Shown here in pieces: positions 32,529-45,200 of a stretch of DNA of 64,000 bases. This DNA comes from Planoprotostelium fungivorum (Eukaryota > Evosea > Variosea > Cavosteliida > Cavosteliaceae): the NCBI GenBank assembly GCA_003024175.1, contig MDYQ01000419.1, forward strand, positions 1 to 64,000, in the 5' to 3' direction. The notes under the pieces were generated by a model. That model saw only the letters and a list, made by a program, of their open reading frames with translations, did no database searches and was not told where the DNA came from. Position 1 is the first letter of the stretch, and each line of letters starts with the position of its first letter. The translations under genes and the position numbers were made by a program.

Positions 32529-32825
32529 CTCGCAAGTTGGAAGGTTATATGTGCCCAGAGGAGAACCTGAGCAAAATGCATCCTGTGTTATACATACCTT
32601 CACGCCAACTTCAGATGGTACATCTTGTATCGTCTGTCAGCACGGTCACAGACAACAAAATGTTGCAGACGATAACCTATTGAAGCAATACAGGAAGAGA
32701 TGGGACGGAACGATTGAGTGAATGGACAGTCGTGGAGTTAAGCCGTTCTATATTCATGCCAACCAATTATTTGTGGTGAAAGGAAAACAATTTTCCCTTT
32801 TTCAAGGCTGCAGCTCCTATGTATA
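32529..32825. other. Short gap, possible 5' exon of the preceding minus-strand gene
   Basis: The minus strand around 32600-32700 reads GYRLQHFVVCDRADRRYKMY, which looks coding-like, but it cannot be joined with confidence. Confidence 0.3.
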
Positions 32826-35422
32826 TTAGTTGCAATCAACAAATGGATCGTTACCAAGAATCGATCCCGTGCGGTAAGGTTGAGCAGTTGGGTCCCCTTC
32901 AAAGAACTTGTCCAACGCCTTCAGAACGTCCTCAACAGAAAATCTGACGTATTTGGCCTTATTCTTTGTGAAGGCAGTGTTTGCATATCTGTATCACATC
33001 AGATGCAGGTTTTTCTATTGTCTCACGTATTGTAGAAAGTCTGATAAATCTTTCCAACAGACTGCTTGAGATCATTTGTCAATTTCTTTCTCAATTCATC
33101 ATCAGGTACTGAGCATGATTTTTGCGCCTGACCATCCTGAGTGGACATTGTATGTGACGGATTATCATCACCTCGCAATTCTTTTCCCACTCTTCGTTGA
33201 ACACTGAGAAATTCTTCTTGATGCTCCTCTTGTCTTTCTTTCCAATATGAGCTGACGTAGGGGATTTGTTCACATTTGTAGATTCGAGTAGGATGGATTC
33301 CATTGCCCGATTCCATGTGGCACGGTAGTTATCGTGTTGCTCAGTGATGAGAGAGTCAAACTCTGTGGACAGAGCTCTAGCATTTGGAATATGAGCGGAG
33401 ATCTCTGGTGCAATGAGTCAGCTGCTACATTCTTATCTGCGATCAATTACAGACCTGGAACTTGTATGGTCTTAAGGATGTAGAAATAATTATTCAGGAG
33501 GAAGACTGTGGGATTGATGTTTGATTCCTTCTTGCTGCGTGCCTTGCCATTCAGATTGTTCTTCAACTCGGTCACCGTCTTACCTGCATCAATGTCATCA
33601 TATGTAGCGAGTATGCTCATATGTTGCAGTATTATCACACGATGAAGATCATAAATTGTACACACCCAGAAAATTGGAGACGTAACTCTTATCAGATAGT
33701 AACGATTCGATCTTCGGTTTGAGAGCAACGATCCTTCTGAAGAATACACAACAATTACTCGTAAGTTCATGGATCGTTGCATCAGACGGCAGAGTCTTGA
33801 TGTCTTCCGACACGTACCCTTCAAACTTTTCTAGGCATTTTCTTCCTGCAGTTCCACACTTCTCCGCTAGGTCTCTAAATTCCTCAAAGTATTTGACGCC
33901 ATTTGGTTCTCTCGTCCCTCCCTGACCTCTTTTCATCCTCTGAAGATATTTCACATTCCTCACCCCAAGGGGTGCTGAGTCCTCCCTGAGAATGTTTTTC
34001 AAGTTGAACCACACATCGGTCAGGGAGAACACACCGAAACCTGTGCGAATAAATACATGTCGTGGCAGATTGTAGATCACCTTTATCCATGTTCTTCTTG
34101 GCTTTGATCAGAGCTTCACCAGTCTCCATAATCAGTTCAATGCAGGGTGCGATCAATTCAAAGTATATCTGCTCCCTCTGTTCTGATCCAAACAGCTGAG
34201 AACACATGTTACCCTCCGTCTGAAGGCATTCAGTTGATCGTATGGTGCTTGATCAGGATGGAATCAACTGATGGATGGAAATGACCGACCCTGAGCAACA
34301 TGAATGCGACACGGAAGAAGAGGATGTAAGGATGGTCGTATTTGGTCTGCCCCTCATCCTTGACTGTTCTCTCTGGCCCCATCTTCCGTAGAGCCGCCAC
34401 CATCAATTTCCCTCTCCTCTCTTTGTACTCCCTCACGTAGTTCCCTGTCCCAAATTCTTTGAATCTCTGAATCAGCTTCTTCATCTCCACCACTCCGTCG
34501 AGTTGGATGAGTGGAATACTCTCTGGTACAGTCTGACATGGTTCAGCGTCAAGTTCATTCATATCATCATGATGATTAGGCGACGAGATGATGATATGTC
34601 ACTGACTACGTCTGGATCGTTGAATTTGGTTAGATCCAAAGGAATACTATCTCTGATGAGAAGATGAACGAACCCCTGATCACAGAAACCAATGGCAACA
34701 TCCCTTAGTGCTTTCTGTTTCCATTACTTCATCCATCGATTGTGATGAGAATATTCCTCATTAACATCCACAGAAATGCACGCACCAACTGATTAGTGGC
34801 CTTTTCAGCACTTCGAAAATTCTTGTGAATTGAGAGAAAGTTCATGGCGGCGATGATCTTGTCCATGCGACCCAAGTACTGATCGACATCAGCTGGAGAG
34901 CTGGGAACGAATCTGAAGAGGATCAATTTGGAAGAGGATAAACCTTACCCTTCTTTGATCTTCTGCTCTACGTTAAGACTGGTATCGAAGATATCCATGA
35001 TGTCATCTAAGACTTTTAAAGAGGTTTCGATATCTATTACAAATCAATACGATCAAGTGGTAATAAATGGCGTACTGTAGTGAACGTTCTTCAGGCGTGT
35101 AGTATCAGCATGGATAGGATTAATCTCCGCTCTCAGCTGAGTCAATCTGTTCTCTAATGAACCAAGCAGTTGGATCATTTTGCGTGTCGTCTCATCGTAA
35201 GTCGCCAAGTTTCCAATCAAGAATTGAAGATCTTTCTCACAATCGTCAAAGAAACCCGTACTCTCAGGTGTTGTCGCATTCTGGTGCTGATGTGAGCAGA
35301 GTGTAACAGCTGGAATTTACCTCTCCCCTTCTGTTCCCGTATTTCCTGAGATTGTTTTCCTCTTTCAAAATTCTCTCTGTCTCTAAGAAATTCTCGTCCA
35401 AGACAAGACCCTCTGTGCTCAT
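32826..35422 (-). CDS. EXO70: Exocyst complex subunit Exo70
   Basis: A tethering-complex subunit that binds PI(4,5)P2 and Rho GTPases and brings secretory vesicles to the plasma membrane. The start MSTEGLVLDENFLETERILK gives the usual N-terminal helix. The following helices include LATYDETTRKMIQLLGSLEN. Family signatures appear in order: NYVREYKERRGKLMVAALRK (as FV..Y...R...L..SL), LIAPCIELIMETGEALIKAK, FEGYVSEDIKTLPSDATIHE with LTSNCCVFFRRI, FLLNNYFYILKTIQ, and the C-terminal VRFSVEDVLKALDKFFEGDP, ending DPFVDCN at TAA. About ten introns. Length and domain order look complete. The start codon is 149 bp from that of the divergent PanK gene. Confidence 0.85.
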
Positions 35423-35571
35423 CGGATCATTGTGTTTGACTGGTGACCAAATTTTCTTGCCGCCACATTATTTGAGCCACAAATGGGAGTGTTTCTTAAC
35501 CTTCTGTATTGATCAGGAGTGAAATCGCTGGACCAAGTATCAATGCCCGACAGTCATCTGTATAGAAATCC

Positions 35572-37130
35572 ATGGAACGTCATAATAAATTATTTTTCGA
35601 TTCGAGCTTCAAAGGTGCTCTACAATCAATTACATCGTTAGACATGACTGAACCACCAATCGGTCCACTTGTTGTATTAGAAAAGAAATGGCCAAACAAT
35701 CTAGCACCCGTAGCAGTTGATATTGGAGGTATCTATCTTCGACGTCTATTCATTGCTAATCTGGTAAGGATCCTTCACAAAAATCGTATATTGGAGACCG
35801 CCATACGCACCTACCCTTCCAGAATATGTAGTCAGAGACTTTAAAGATTCGTTTTTTAGGTGAGGTGCTGCAACTTCACTTGAGTCTGATTTTCCAGTGC
35901 ATCTGCTCCGTTGAAGCCCGATCCATCCTTGGCCGTCGACATCTCAGGTGACGTCAATTCCATCACTACATGACGTAAACTGACTGTGTTATAGAGGGTA
36001 GCCTACGTTTCCTCAAATTTCCCTCATCTCGTAATGTCGAATTCATTGATTTCATCCGAGGTGATTCATTGATCACATCATCATTGTCATCATTTAATCC
36101 ATCCTCGCAGACACCAAACTACATCATGCTTGGGGGGAGAACAAGATGAAGACGATATGTGCAACGGGAGGGGGAGCTTACAAATATAAAGAACTCGCCG
36201 AAGAAAGGCTCGGCACAGTTTTCACCCAGAAGGACGAGATGAAATGCCTCGTCAAAGGATTAAACTTCTGTCTCAACCACGTAAGCCTCAATACAACGAT
36301 ATTCTAACCCAAGTGTGTCAGGTGGACAGAGAAGCCTTCCATTACAACTTCGAGGAAGATAAGGAGGAATTTCTTTCTGTGGATCAGATAAAGTCCACAG
36401 AAACAAACAGCCCTTTCCCTTATCTTCTGGTGAACATCGGCTCTGGTATATCCATACTGAAGGTGAAGAGCATTGATCATCAAACGCTGAAGGCACCAGG
36501 TGGAAGGAGAAAACAAGTTTGAAAGAGTCTCAGGGTCGAGCCTCGGTGGTGGAACCTTTTGGGGTCTGGCCAAAGCCCTCACTGACATCAAAAATTTCGA
36601 CGAAGTGAGAGAGCTATCTCAGAGCGGTGATTTTCATTTGATGGAAACCAACTGATTCTCTACAGGCGACAACCGCAACGTGGACCTTTTAGTGGGAGAT
36701 ATCTACGGTGGAGATTATTCCACTCTCGGTCTGAAGGCAGAACTCATTGCCAGCAGCTTCGGAAAGATTGCCGTGAAGAGAGAGGATGCTCCTCCATCAG
36801 ACTACAACAAGGCAGATGTGATCAAGTATGGATGATACGTAGGGATGACGTCATGTGACATCGTGCAGGAGTCTGTTGTTCATGATATCCAACAACATCG
36901 GACAGATTGCGTATCTGAACGCACAGACCTGTGGTGTAGAAAAAATCATCTTTACGGGAGGTTTTCTCCAAGATAACTCTTACGTGTGGTCGCGTCTGAG
37001 CTATGCCGTGCAGTTCTGGTCGGTGGGAAAAATGAAGGCCACTTTCGTACAGCACAACAGCTACCTCGGCTCCCTCGGTGCTCTCTTCTCCGGTCAAAAC
37101 GACAAGGGCACCAAAGAAAAGACAAAATAG
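35572..37130 (+). CDS. Pantothenate kinase (eukaryotic type II)
   Basis: Catalyses the first and controlling step of coenzyme A synthesis. After spliced codons the N-terminus reads LAPVAVDIGGSFTKIVYWRP, the ATP-phosphate loop of the ASKHA fold. Then come LRFLKFPSSRNVEFIDFI, ICATGGGAYKYKELAEE, KDEMKCLVKGLNFCL, FPYLLVNIGSGISILK, FERVSGSSLGGGTFWGLAKA, VGDIYGGDYSTLGL, and the C-terminal IGQIAYLNAQTCGVEKIIFT with FVQHNSYLGSLGAL. Every block of eukaryotic PanK is present. It ends at TAG 37128-37130. The Gly-Ser join across the first intron (GGA split by GTATCT..TAAG) was chosen because it restores the family sequence. Confidence 0.92.
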
Positions 37131-37231
37131 ATCTTCCATCTGTGATACATTTCGTGAGAGGAGGTCCGCAGATATGCGAGCTTGGATGGTGTGGCGGGAA
37201 AATCCAATTTATCAAATGAGGCTCATTCCGG

Positions 37232-39144
37232 ATGGAAGGGAACGGAAAGCGATCACCGAAGGGTAGAGGTAGCTTATACTCCTACGCGATACCACAAGGT
37301 GACGAAACGAAGACGGTCGTCTTCAGTGTCTTCGGAAATTCTTCCAAGGACGACATCAGATCTCGCACTCCAGAAGGGCCATCCTATGATGTGATGACAG
37401 TCAAAGATCTACCTTCGCATAGACTTAGTTTCACAAACGATGAACGGTCCATTCCAGGTAAAAGCTCAAAAGTATAACAGCTGAGCATCTCAGAGATTAG
37501 ACGTACTCACGATATCACGCTAGGTATATCACCATTCAATGCAAAAAGTAGGTTGATGCAGCCCATCATCATCTGAAAGCTGTCAGAGTACCGCCCACTG
37601 CAAGCAAATAATTACCTCATAAATGAAGCTATATCGCCCGTGCCTCGCCCGTCAGTTGAAGCCTATCATGCCCCGGTTACACGCTCGCACCGGAATTTGA
37701 GCAGTGATAACATAGACTTTTCTGCTGTGATGCGAACAAAAGAAGATGAGATCTCCAGATTGAACAAGGTGAGGAGTCATCTCGGGTCCAAAATGAATTA
37801 AACAGAATCTGAGGCAACTGGATGAGACCCACCAAATAAACGAACAGAAACTGAGAGACCAGAGTGAGCCGACGATTGAACGCCAAGTTCTTACACCTAT
37901 AGTTGTCGTCTTGGAGAACAATCTCGAAGCTCAGAGAACTGAAATTGAAAACGATTTTGTGAGACGTTATAACGAAAGGCTCAGTGTCTTGCAGAGAGAG
38001 TGAGTCTAACTATCGTCTCCTTCCTCACCATGCTTAGGCATCAAGCTGTATTGGCGGAGATGAGGATGATACACGAGAAAGACACGGCACTGATGGATCA
38101 ATGGTGCCAAGAGAGGGTAAGCGGGAATGAAGAAAGAATTCTTATGCTTTTAGATAAAATCAGTAGAAGATAACCGGGAAGCCGGTTTGGCTCAAACCGC
38201 AGTCAGGCACAGGGAAGATTTGAATTCGATCCAGCAGCAGCATGAATCCTCCCAACAGCAACTTTCAAATAAGGTTCGTTGTGTGCAATATTCAAGTGAT
38301 CATCGCTTCGTCAGATAGCCGTACTGCAGCAGTTACTGCATCAAGAATCGAGCAAACTTTCTGAGGTGAGAGATGAACTCGCAATTCTCACCAAAGCTAA
38401 AACTCATGGTAAGACAAAATGTGAATTGACGCTTGACCTGTTCTAGATCTGATTCAATTTCAATCGCAGCTGTCTTCACTGTACATGCAAGTTGAAAGCA
38501 GAGACTCCAGAAACGAAGCGACGGTGCGAATTACCAACAGGAAGTGGTCTCCTGATGTTGCCAGGTATCGCGATTGAAGACAGAGATGGATGCAATGAAG
38601 CAAAAATTCTCTGCCGACATTCATACGCTGAAGCAACGCCAACAGGTGGATCAGAGTAAGTAGTGTTGTGCTGAAACAGACACAGAGCGAATTGGATATG
38701 CACGAGACTCGTCTTGCTCGAGCAAATCAGATCAATGATCAGCTGAGAGAAAACATCGAAAAGTCTCGTAAGCAAGTAAGATCTCCTCTAAAAGTCCCAG
38801 TCTAAGCGATCTGCACACAGATTACGGATCTAGAGAATCGGATCAAGAACGATATGAATGCGGTAAAATTGACGAATCAACTCATCGAAAAAAATCAAAA
38901 GCTAGACGCAGAAAACATCTTGCTCCAGAAGGAAATTGATCTTTTGGATGCCGATTATAAGCGAGCAAAGAAGGATGGTGAATGTTCAAATGGTGAACAG
39001 CCGCTGACCGTCACAGCTGCACTGTACCACCAGGAATTATCAAGATTAGATAATATAGTATACGGAAAGTCAAAGCGAAAGACGAATACTATCATAGAGA
39101 CAGGGGGCAAGAGGTCGACTAATTCAGTACAACGCCCGAAATAA
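37232..39144 (+). CDS. Long coiled-coil protein
   Basis: A charged N-terminus (MEGNGKRSPKGRGSLYSYAI) and a Ser/Arg-rich region are followed by about 400 residues of nearly unbroken heptads: LRQLDETHQINEQKLRDQSE, VLENNLEAQRTEIENDFVRR, LSSLYMQVESRDSRNEATVS, MDAMKQKFSADIHTLKQRQQ, TNQLIEKNQKLDAENILLQK. The C-terminal 60 residues are basic (KSKRKTNTII). About ten short introns. A role in cytoskeleton or centrosome is possible but not shown. An upstream ATG in another frame at 37182 is not favoured. Confidence 0.7.
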
Positions 39145-39303
39145 ACCATGAAATGAATGAAGACAGGTAAAGCAGACCTGTTTCTGTGTGAACATTGTGA
39201 AACGGGCGGAAAACAAAGTTTCCGTGTCGATTCAGCGAAATCTACCGAATTCGGACTGATGTGATGTAAGAACGACACATCACATCACACGACGATAGAC
39301 AAC

Positions 39304-40224
39304 ATGGTAAAACCAAGGACGACGTGGACGGGTCAAGAAGATCCTGAACGAATCACTCGCATGTCAGAGGTGATCGACGTTTTTGAAAAGATCATTTACA
39401 TTCTGTAGTTCCTAGCAAAGGCAACAGCAGCGGACAAGTTGACGCAATATTTATTTGAAGAAAGCGTTATCCAGCTCCGCCAGTATCACGAAGGTGATTC
39501 ATGTGTTGGAGCTTCAAGTGTCTAACGAATTCCAGATATTGTCAGAGCAGGAGCATTAAACAAGGGCCACCTAGTAGAAGTAGATGGGTATAAGGGCATC
39601 GCTGTGTGGGTACCCCCAGACACGAAAGTGATTATTACAATCTTGGCTCAAACTAATTTAGTTCAGCCCTGGGGCATACGAACGATGGTACAGACGGGTT
39701 ACTTTGGGTAAGGTGTCCTCGATCATTCAACATCTGATGTTGTGCAGTTTTTTGAAAGCAATGGGCTGGTCTGGTACACTTCGATTGAGAGGTTATCATA
39801 AACAGGTGAACCATCTCAACGATAGGATTACTTACGTCAGCAGATCAAGCGAGCATATAGAGCTGCACTGTCTATGTACCGCCTTCCCGATCCGTGGATG
39901 GTGCTGGCGTTGGACATCATTGAACAACGACACGACCAAGACTACATCGATGACATCTTGCCCCCACTATTCTTGGAGCATATACGACTGTGCGATGCCC
40001 AATTCAGACCCATTCTACTCCACACGAACAACCCGCAGATCAGAAACCACCTCACGAGGTATCTCTCTTTTGTGGTCACACATGAGATCGCATGCACAAA
40101 GGAGGGATTGGTAACTCACACCTTCAAAGAGAACTTCACCGAGGGGAAAGCAGAAGGAGCTATACCACTAGTGTGGGTGATGGTGCGACGTCCAAAGAGG
40201 ACAGAATTTGCTGTATCGAAATAG
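39304..40224 (+). CDS. GNAT-like acyltransferase
   Basis: Begins MVKPRTTWTGQEDPERITRM. Exon 2 has a helix FLAKATAADKLTQYLFEESV, and then HLVEVDGYKGIAVWVPPDTK, the AVW.PP form seen in many fungal and protist GNAT acetyltransferases of unknown substrate. The second half includes WMVLALDIIEQR, LHTNNPQIRNHLTRYLSFVV and a C-terminus VWVMVRRPKRTEFAVSK. The helix following WMVLALDI would be the acetyl-CoA region, but the R/Q-x-x-G-x-G/A loop is not clear, so the family is a moderate call. Confidence 0.6.
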
Positions 40225-40319
40225 ATAACAGCTCAAGTGCTCATGATTTTGTGACCTTTGTCCGCGGAGTGTTGTAGATGCTAGTTTATTTCGGTACAAC
40301 AATTATATACGTCGTCACG

Positions 40320-41277
40320 ATGAGACGGACTTGCCTCGTTCTTCTGCTTCTGCTCGGTTATGCTTCTTCACAAAATCAGGCTACCCCTGATCCATGTCAG
40401 TACAAAAACGAGACAACTGGGGAGCTATACAACATCAATGATCTTCGAAGGGATACTGCAGATTATACGTTCACCGTCACAACTGGTAGCGGTAAAGAAA
40501 CCATTATTCTTAATTTCTGCCGTGGCATCTCCAGCGCTTGCGAGAGCACAACACCTGTGAGTGTGTGCCTGAGTGGTGTCTTCAAGGAGGCCATTGGAAA
40601 GTTTCAGGGTGCAACTTTGAAGCCGCTTCCATTTGCTTCACCAGACAGTGGGTCCAACACCGTAGTTCGAAATCTTCTCACACGTTATAGAGGGCATCAG
40701 CTATTACCCAACTTCTGGATTGAATCTGTTTGATGGTCCCACTTCTGTTCGAATCGTGAGAGAACAGAACGACTATTTCTAACAATAATATCAGGATCTC
40801 ATTTGCGATCTCTCCGTCACGACTTTGGCGGCACCTTCTTATGCGAGAGGAAAGACGGCAGACGATTACATCTTCACCTTCAGAACCGCCTCTGGTTGTC
40901 CTGAGGTCCCAGAGAGCGAAGATGGTTTCATCGGGCTCGGTTGGGTGCTGCTCATCGTGTAAGCTTGTCCTCTACCACATTCTATTGTCTTCTGAACGTC
41001 TCTAGATTACTTATTGTTGTTGTCGTCTACTTGGTGGGTGGTGTACTGGTCAACCGCTTTGTAAGAAAACAAGAACCCGTGAGTCATATTGTTTTTGAGG
41101 CGATTGTGATTATGAGCAGTCGGTATACCTTCTCCCCAACGTGGAATTTTGGAGGGGCTTTCCATTACTCGTCAAGGTGAGTGTATTTGTTATGGACGAA
41201 GGATTCATATTGCCCAGGACGGTGGTTCTTTTGTGTACAACAAGGCTATGCGAAGACAGAGCTACACACAAATGTAG
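40320..41277 (+). CDS. MRH-domain type I membrane protein, M6P-receptor-like
   Basis: A signal peptide (MRRTCLVLLLLLGYASSQ) is followed by a cysteine-bearing luminal domain of about 190 residues: DPCQYKNETTGELYNINDLR, IILNFCRGISSACE, VSVCLSG, LICDLSVTTLAAPS and a closing YIFTFRTASGCP. This Cys spacing is that of mannose-6-phosphate-receptor-homology domains. A membrane helix (GLGWVLLIVLLIVVVVYLVG) and a short cytosolic tail (NRFVRKQEP, VEFWRGFPLL, MRRQSYTQM) follow. It probably sorts cargo between Golgi and endosomes, or plays an Atg27-like role. Five or six exons. The stop TAG is at 41275-41277. Confidence 0.75.
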
Positions 41278-42215
41278 TTTTCTAATTGACATAAAACGTT
41301 CATATCGAGATAATACTCCTCTGCTCTCACTCGAATGCAACTACATATGAGTAAGGATTGTGATAACGTGAAACCCCACGAGTGACTTTCATCATATATA
41401 AAGAAGGGATATTGATAGCAGATTTCTACTCCCGCCAGGCATTGGATGCGATTGAGAGGAGTAAGAGAGACGAAGACTAGGGAGAAGGAACTACAAATGA
41501 CACGACAAAACACAAGAGATCGACTCATAACGCGGTATAATTGACTCAGAAACTCAACGGGTGCTCGTAAACCCGCGTCATGAATCACATGGTGAATGAG
41601 CTTCATCTGAAGCAACCAGTTGACGTAATAAATGCTACGAGGGAGTGATATAGTATCACTGGGTTTAGGAGTCTGTGAACGAGATGGAAGAACTTCATCG
41701 TGGTGGTAGGACAGAACAGGACGGTTGACCGACATTCGTGAACTCGGATTCTATTGCAACGAACTCCAGTACGCATTGTCTCAAAACTATAAGCTTACCT
41801 AATGTTTACAAAGAATCCATTCATGGATAATCACAGGAGGCAAGCAGAGTGAGCAAGTTGCAGATAAATCGCCATAATATCCTCTTTTTTATGCGGTATA
41901 TCGCGCATGACATCTTTGTAGAAACTGTGCGTCAACACATCGGCTCGGTTGACATCAAGAAGAGCAGAGAGGGATAGATCGAGGTCGGCTCTGTCTGATG
42001 ACCACACCTGCTGTAGATATATCCCAGGAGAAGAGGGGGAGCATCCTACCTCCCCTCTCGGATGGAAGAGGAAAGAGACATGCCGTAGTCTATACGGAGA
42101 GGGAGCAACAGGTCATTAAGGAGATATTTTCTCTCGTCTTTCAGAACGCGGAGTGAGGTGTGTTAGAGATCGCATGATACTAAAACACACAGCCTAACGG
42201 GCGAGTTTGGATCGA
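41278..42215. other. Poorly resolved stretch with one probable small minus-strand gene
   Basis: A 157-codon frame on the minus strand (41262-41735) has no splice support or family resemblance, and overlaps the MRH gene's last exon, so it is not called. The right part holds the small gene listed at 41831-42190. Confidence 0.35.
41831..42190 (-). CDS. Probable small protein, unknown
   Basis: The last exon is clear: VWSSDRADLDLSLSALLDVN, THSFYKDVMRDIPHKKEDIM, ending QLAHSACLL at TGA 41831-41833. An upstream exon may read RVLKDERKYLLNDLLLPLRI, but the join and the start codon are not settled. Composition and heptad-like spacing look like a helical protein. The gene is divergent from the CARMIL-GAP-like gene. 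Confidence 0.4.
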
Positions 42216-45200
42216 TGATAGAGGGAGAATCGACGGATCAGTATTATACTTCCACCATCAACATGGCCATCGCTACGGGACTGTCCTTCACTGTGACAAA
42301 AGCCTTCATGGCTAGAGAGTTTCAAGAGAATGCCAACAGTAAGTTCAGAATCATGCTTTGAACTTGCATTCATCCTTCGTAGATGTGAATTCCATTATGA
42401 GAGGCAATTCTACCGCCTCCAAGATCATGAAGTCATATTTGAGTACGATTTTGTCCCCAAAGCCAGCGCCGATTGACTGCCACAGATACGACCGGTGGTC
42501 CCTATCTAAAACTCGTTTTCGGTAATATCATCCACCAAATTGTAACACAGGACCAAAAGATCTCTTACGAGGTTGATCCATCGTGAGTTCATTCCATGTC
42601 TACAGCACTTTCACCTGACGAGAGAGTATAGAAAGTGCGAGAATAAGGCAGAGTTATCTCAACATGCAGACAAACTGATCGAGAAGATGACTTTCATCAC
42701 CAACCAGATCACCGATCCCAAGATCTTGGACGCCATGCCCCCCGAGATCAGGTGCGATTCCTCATCCTTCTCTCCTGACCTAGAAAGAATCATAGCCGGG
42801 TATATCGCAGAGATATCAAAAGAATACGTACCCACCACCAATGTCAGTGCTCTCGTGGGAGGATTTCTGTTACTGCGGTGGGTGTGGTGTACCTCGTTGT
42901 AGTCTGACAGCGTCAGCTATTTCAACCCAGCCCTGTTGACCCCCGAGCAGCACGGACTCTTGCCTGAAGGAAAGACGATGAGCGCAACAGCCAGACGTAA
43001 TCTCATCCTCATGTCCAAGATCCTCCAGGTAAACTCTACTCCATGACCATTTGTTGATGATGGTGACTCAACCTCATCAGAATTTGTCGAATGGTCTCGA
43101 GTTTGGACGAAAAGAGCAGTACATGATGGTGGTGAACGATTTCATCAACGTCAACAAGGACAGAATGGAGAAGTACTTTCAAGACATCGTCTCCTTCGTC
43201 CCCCCTGACAAAGGAACGGCTCTCTGTGCGTATGCCCCTATGTACTATCTCACCCTCCACAGATGCACCCGATCCAAAGGCAGTGACAGCCGATGACTTT
43301 CACATCATGCACAGATTCTTCACGAAGAACCAGAACACGATACAGAACCTATTCCCAAACAAACAAGACGCTGCCACCCTCAACAACCTCATGGAGAAGA
43401 TGGGGTCCTATTCCAGTAAAACTTCTTTCTCTTTTCTGTCGGCAGCAGACCGGAGTGAGTGGAGAGTGTGATGTGAGACTGATGAGATACAGAGGCTGTG
43501 ACATCGCTGCTGGAAGCGGGAGGAGATGAACCATTGTACGTGGGATGGGTGGACAAGAGAAGGAGGAACAAAGTACAGAAGAGACTATTCGTCGTATCAC
43601 ATCATCGCATCATCACTCTCAAGCCCGGAGGAAAGGCAAGTTCTATTCATTCAATAATAATTCACTGAGCGATGACAATTCACTGACGATGAGACAGTTG
43701 GCGAGAGAAGGACACATGCTGGATCTCATCTTCGTGAACAGTCTGAAACCAGATGAGGTGAGATCATCTGTAGACCAATCAAATGACATGGAGATCAGCT
43801 GGAGGTACGCTTCCGTACGTTCAGCATCCTGTGTAACACTGAGGACACCAACCCCATCATCTCTGCCATACGCAGATGTTACGCAGAGAATTTCCCCGCC
43901 ACACCCGATCCACTTCGCGCCAAATTCAACATCGGACCCCCCGCTCGTAAGGACGAGATAGAGACGGACATTATTCTCCCTGAAGGTGAGAGAGAGAGAG
44001 ACAAAAGTTCAAGTGTACAGTGTCCACTCTGTGTGGTGGTTATGTAGCAATGTACCAGACCATGTGTAATTACTATCAAACTCAACCCCATCCGGATGTG
44101 TGCTGGCATTTCACTCATCTCCCCGCTCACGTGCGGACTTTTGATCTCAAGCGTTTCACCAAGGTATTGATTTCTCTCTTCTCTTTCTCTCTTTCTCTCT
44201 TTCTCTCTTTCTCTCTTTCTCTCTTTCTCTCTTTCTCTCTTTCTCTCTTTCATCTTTATCTTTCTCTCTTTCTCTCTTTCATCTTTATCTTTCTCTCTTT
44301 CTCTCTTTCATCTTTATCTTTCTCTCTCGATTGACTCAAGTAGAATTATTGCGAAGTGCCAGTGGACACTCTGAGTCTGGGATCAATGTTTTATGCCATG
44401 CGGTACAGCACCTACTTTGATCGAATCAACATCAAGGGTTGGAAATTGGATAGAGATTCCTTCTTGGACTTTGTTCAGATGATGCGGTTCAACGGTTCCT
44501 TAGAGGAGATCACCTTGCATGCCGTGGGTGGTACCTCCAGTCTCTTTGGAAACCTCTTCGAAGGTGTCTCTCTTCTCTCTCTTCTCTTTCTCTACGTTTG
44601 TCCTCTGTATCACAATCTGATCTGATGACAGCGATGGCCAGTAATCCAGATTGTAAAGTGAGCAGTATAGAAGTGACCAACAACAACGTCGATGATAAGG
44701 GTGCCATCGGTCTCGCTTCTTACATCAAGGTCAGTCTCTCTTCGTCTTCGACTATTTCTGTGTTCACACTGCATCCAACTGAATGCGAGTAGGTAGCCAA
44801 GAGCCATCTTCGAATGTTGTACCTGGATGAGTGTTCCATTGGAAAGAGTGGCTTCACTGCCATCTTCAAAGAACTGTGGGACAGAGGAAAGAGATTTGGC
44901 TCTGAATTGCGCATCTTCTCTGCCTCGGACAACAAGGTGCTCTTTCATCTATCTTGTCCATTCTGAACGAAGCATCCAGAACATGGGTCTGGCCCTGGAT
45001 AGCTTCTGTCCTATGTTGGAGAAGTGTGGTCAGAATGTCACCGAACTCCACTTGAAGAATACGGGTGTCAATCTATCTGTACTCTTACCTGCACTCACCA
45101 GGTCAACCATCTTCACCTCTGATCTCTTTTTCTCCATGTTCATCTCTTCATCTCTATATTCATGTCCTCTACATTCCTCTCTTCATGTCCTCTACATTCC

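Noticed and set aside
35690-35945. A duplicated AVDIGG/AVDIS motif in pantothenate kinase that suggested alternative exons
   Set aside because: With the correct first intron the protein reads through VDIGGSFTKIVYW and the second motif is part of the normal following strand region, so there is no duplication.
41262-41735. 157-codon minus-strand frame
   Set aside because: Overlaps the last exon of the MRH gene and has no family or splice support; left as a remark in the gap entry.
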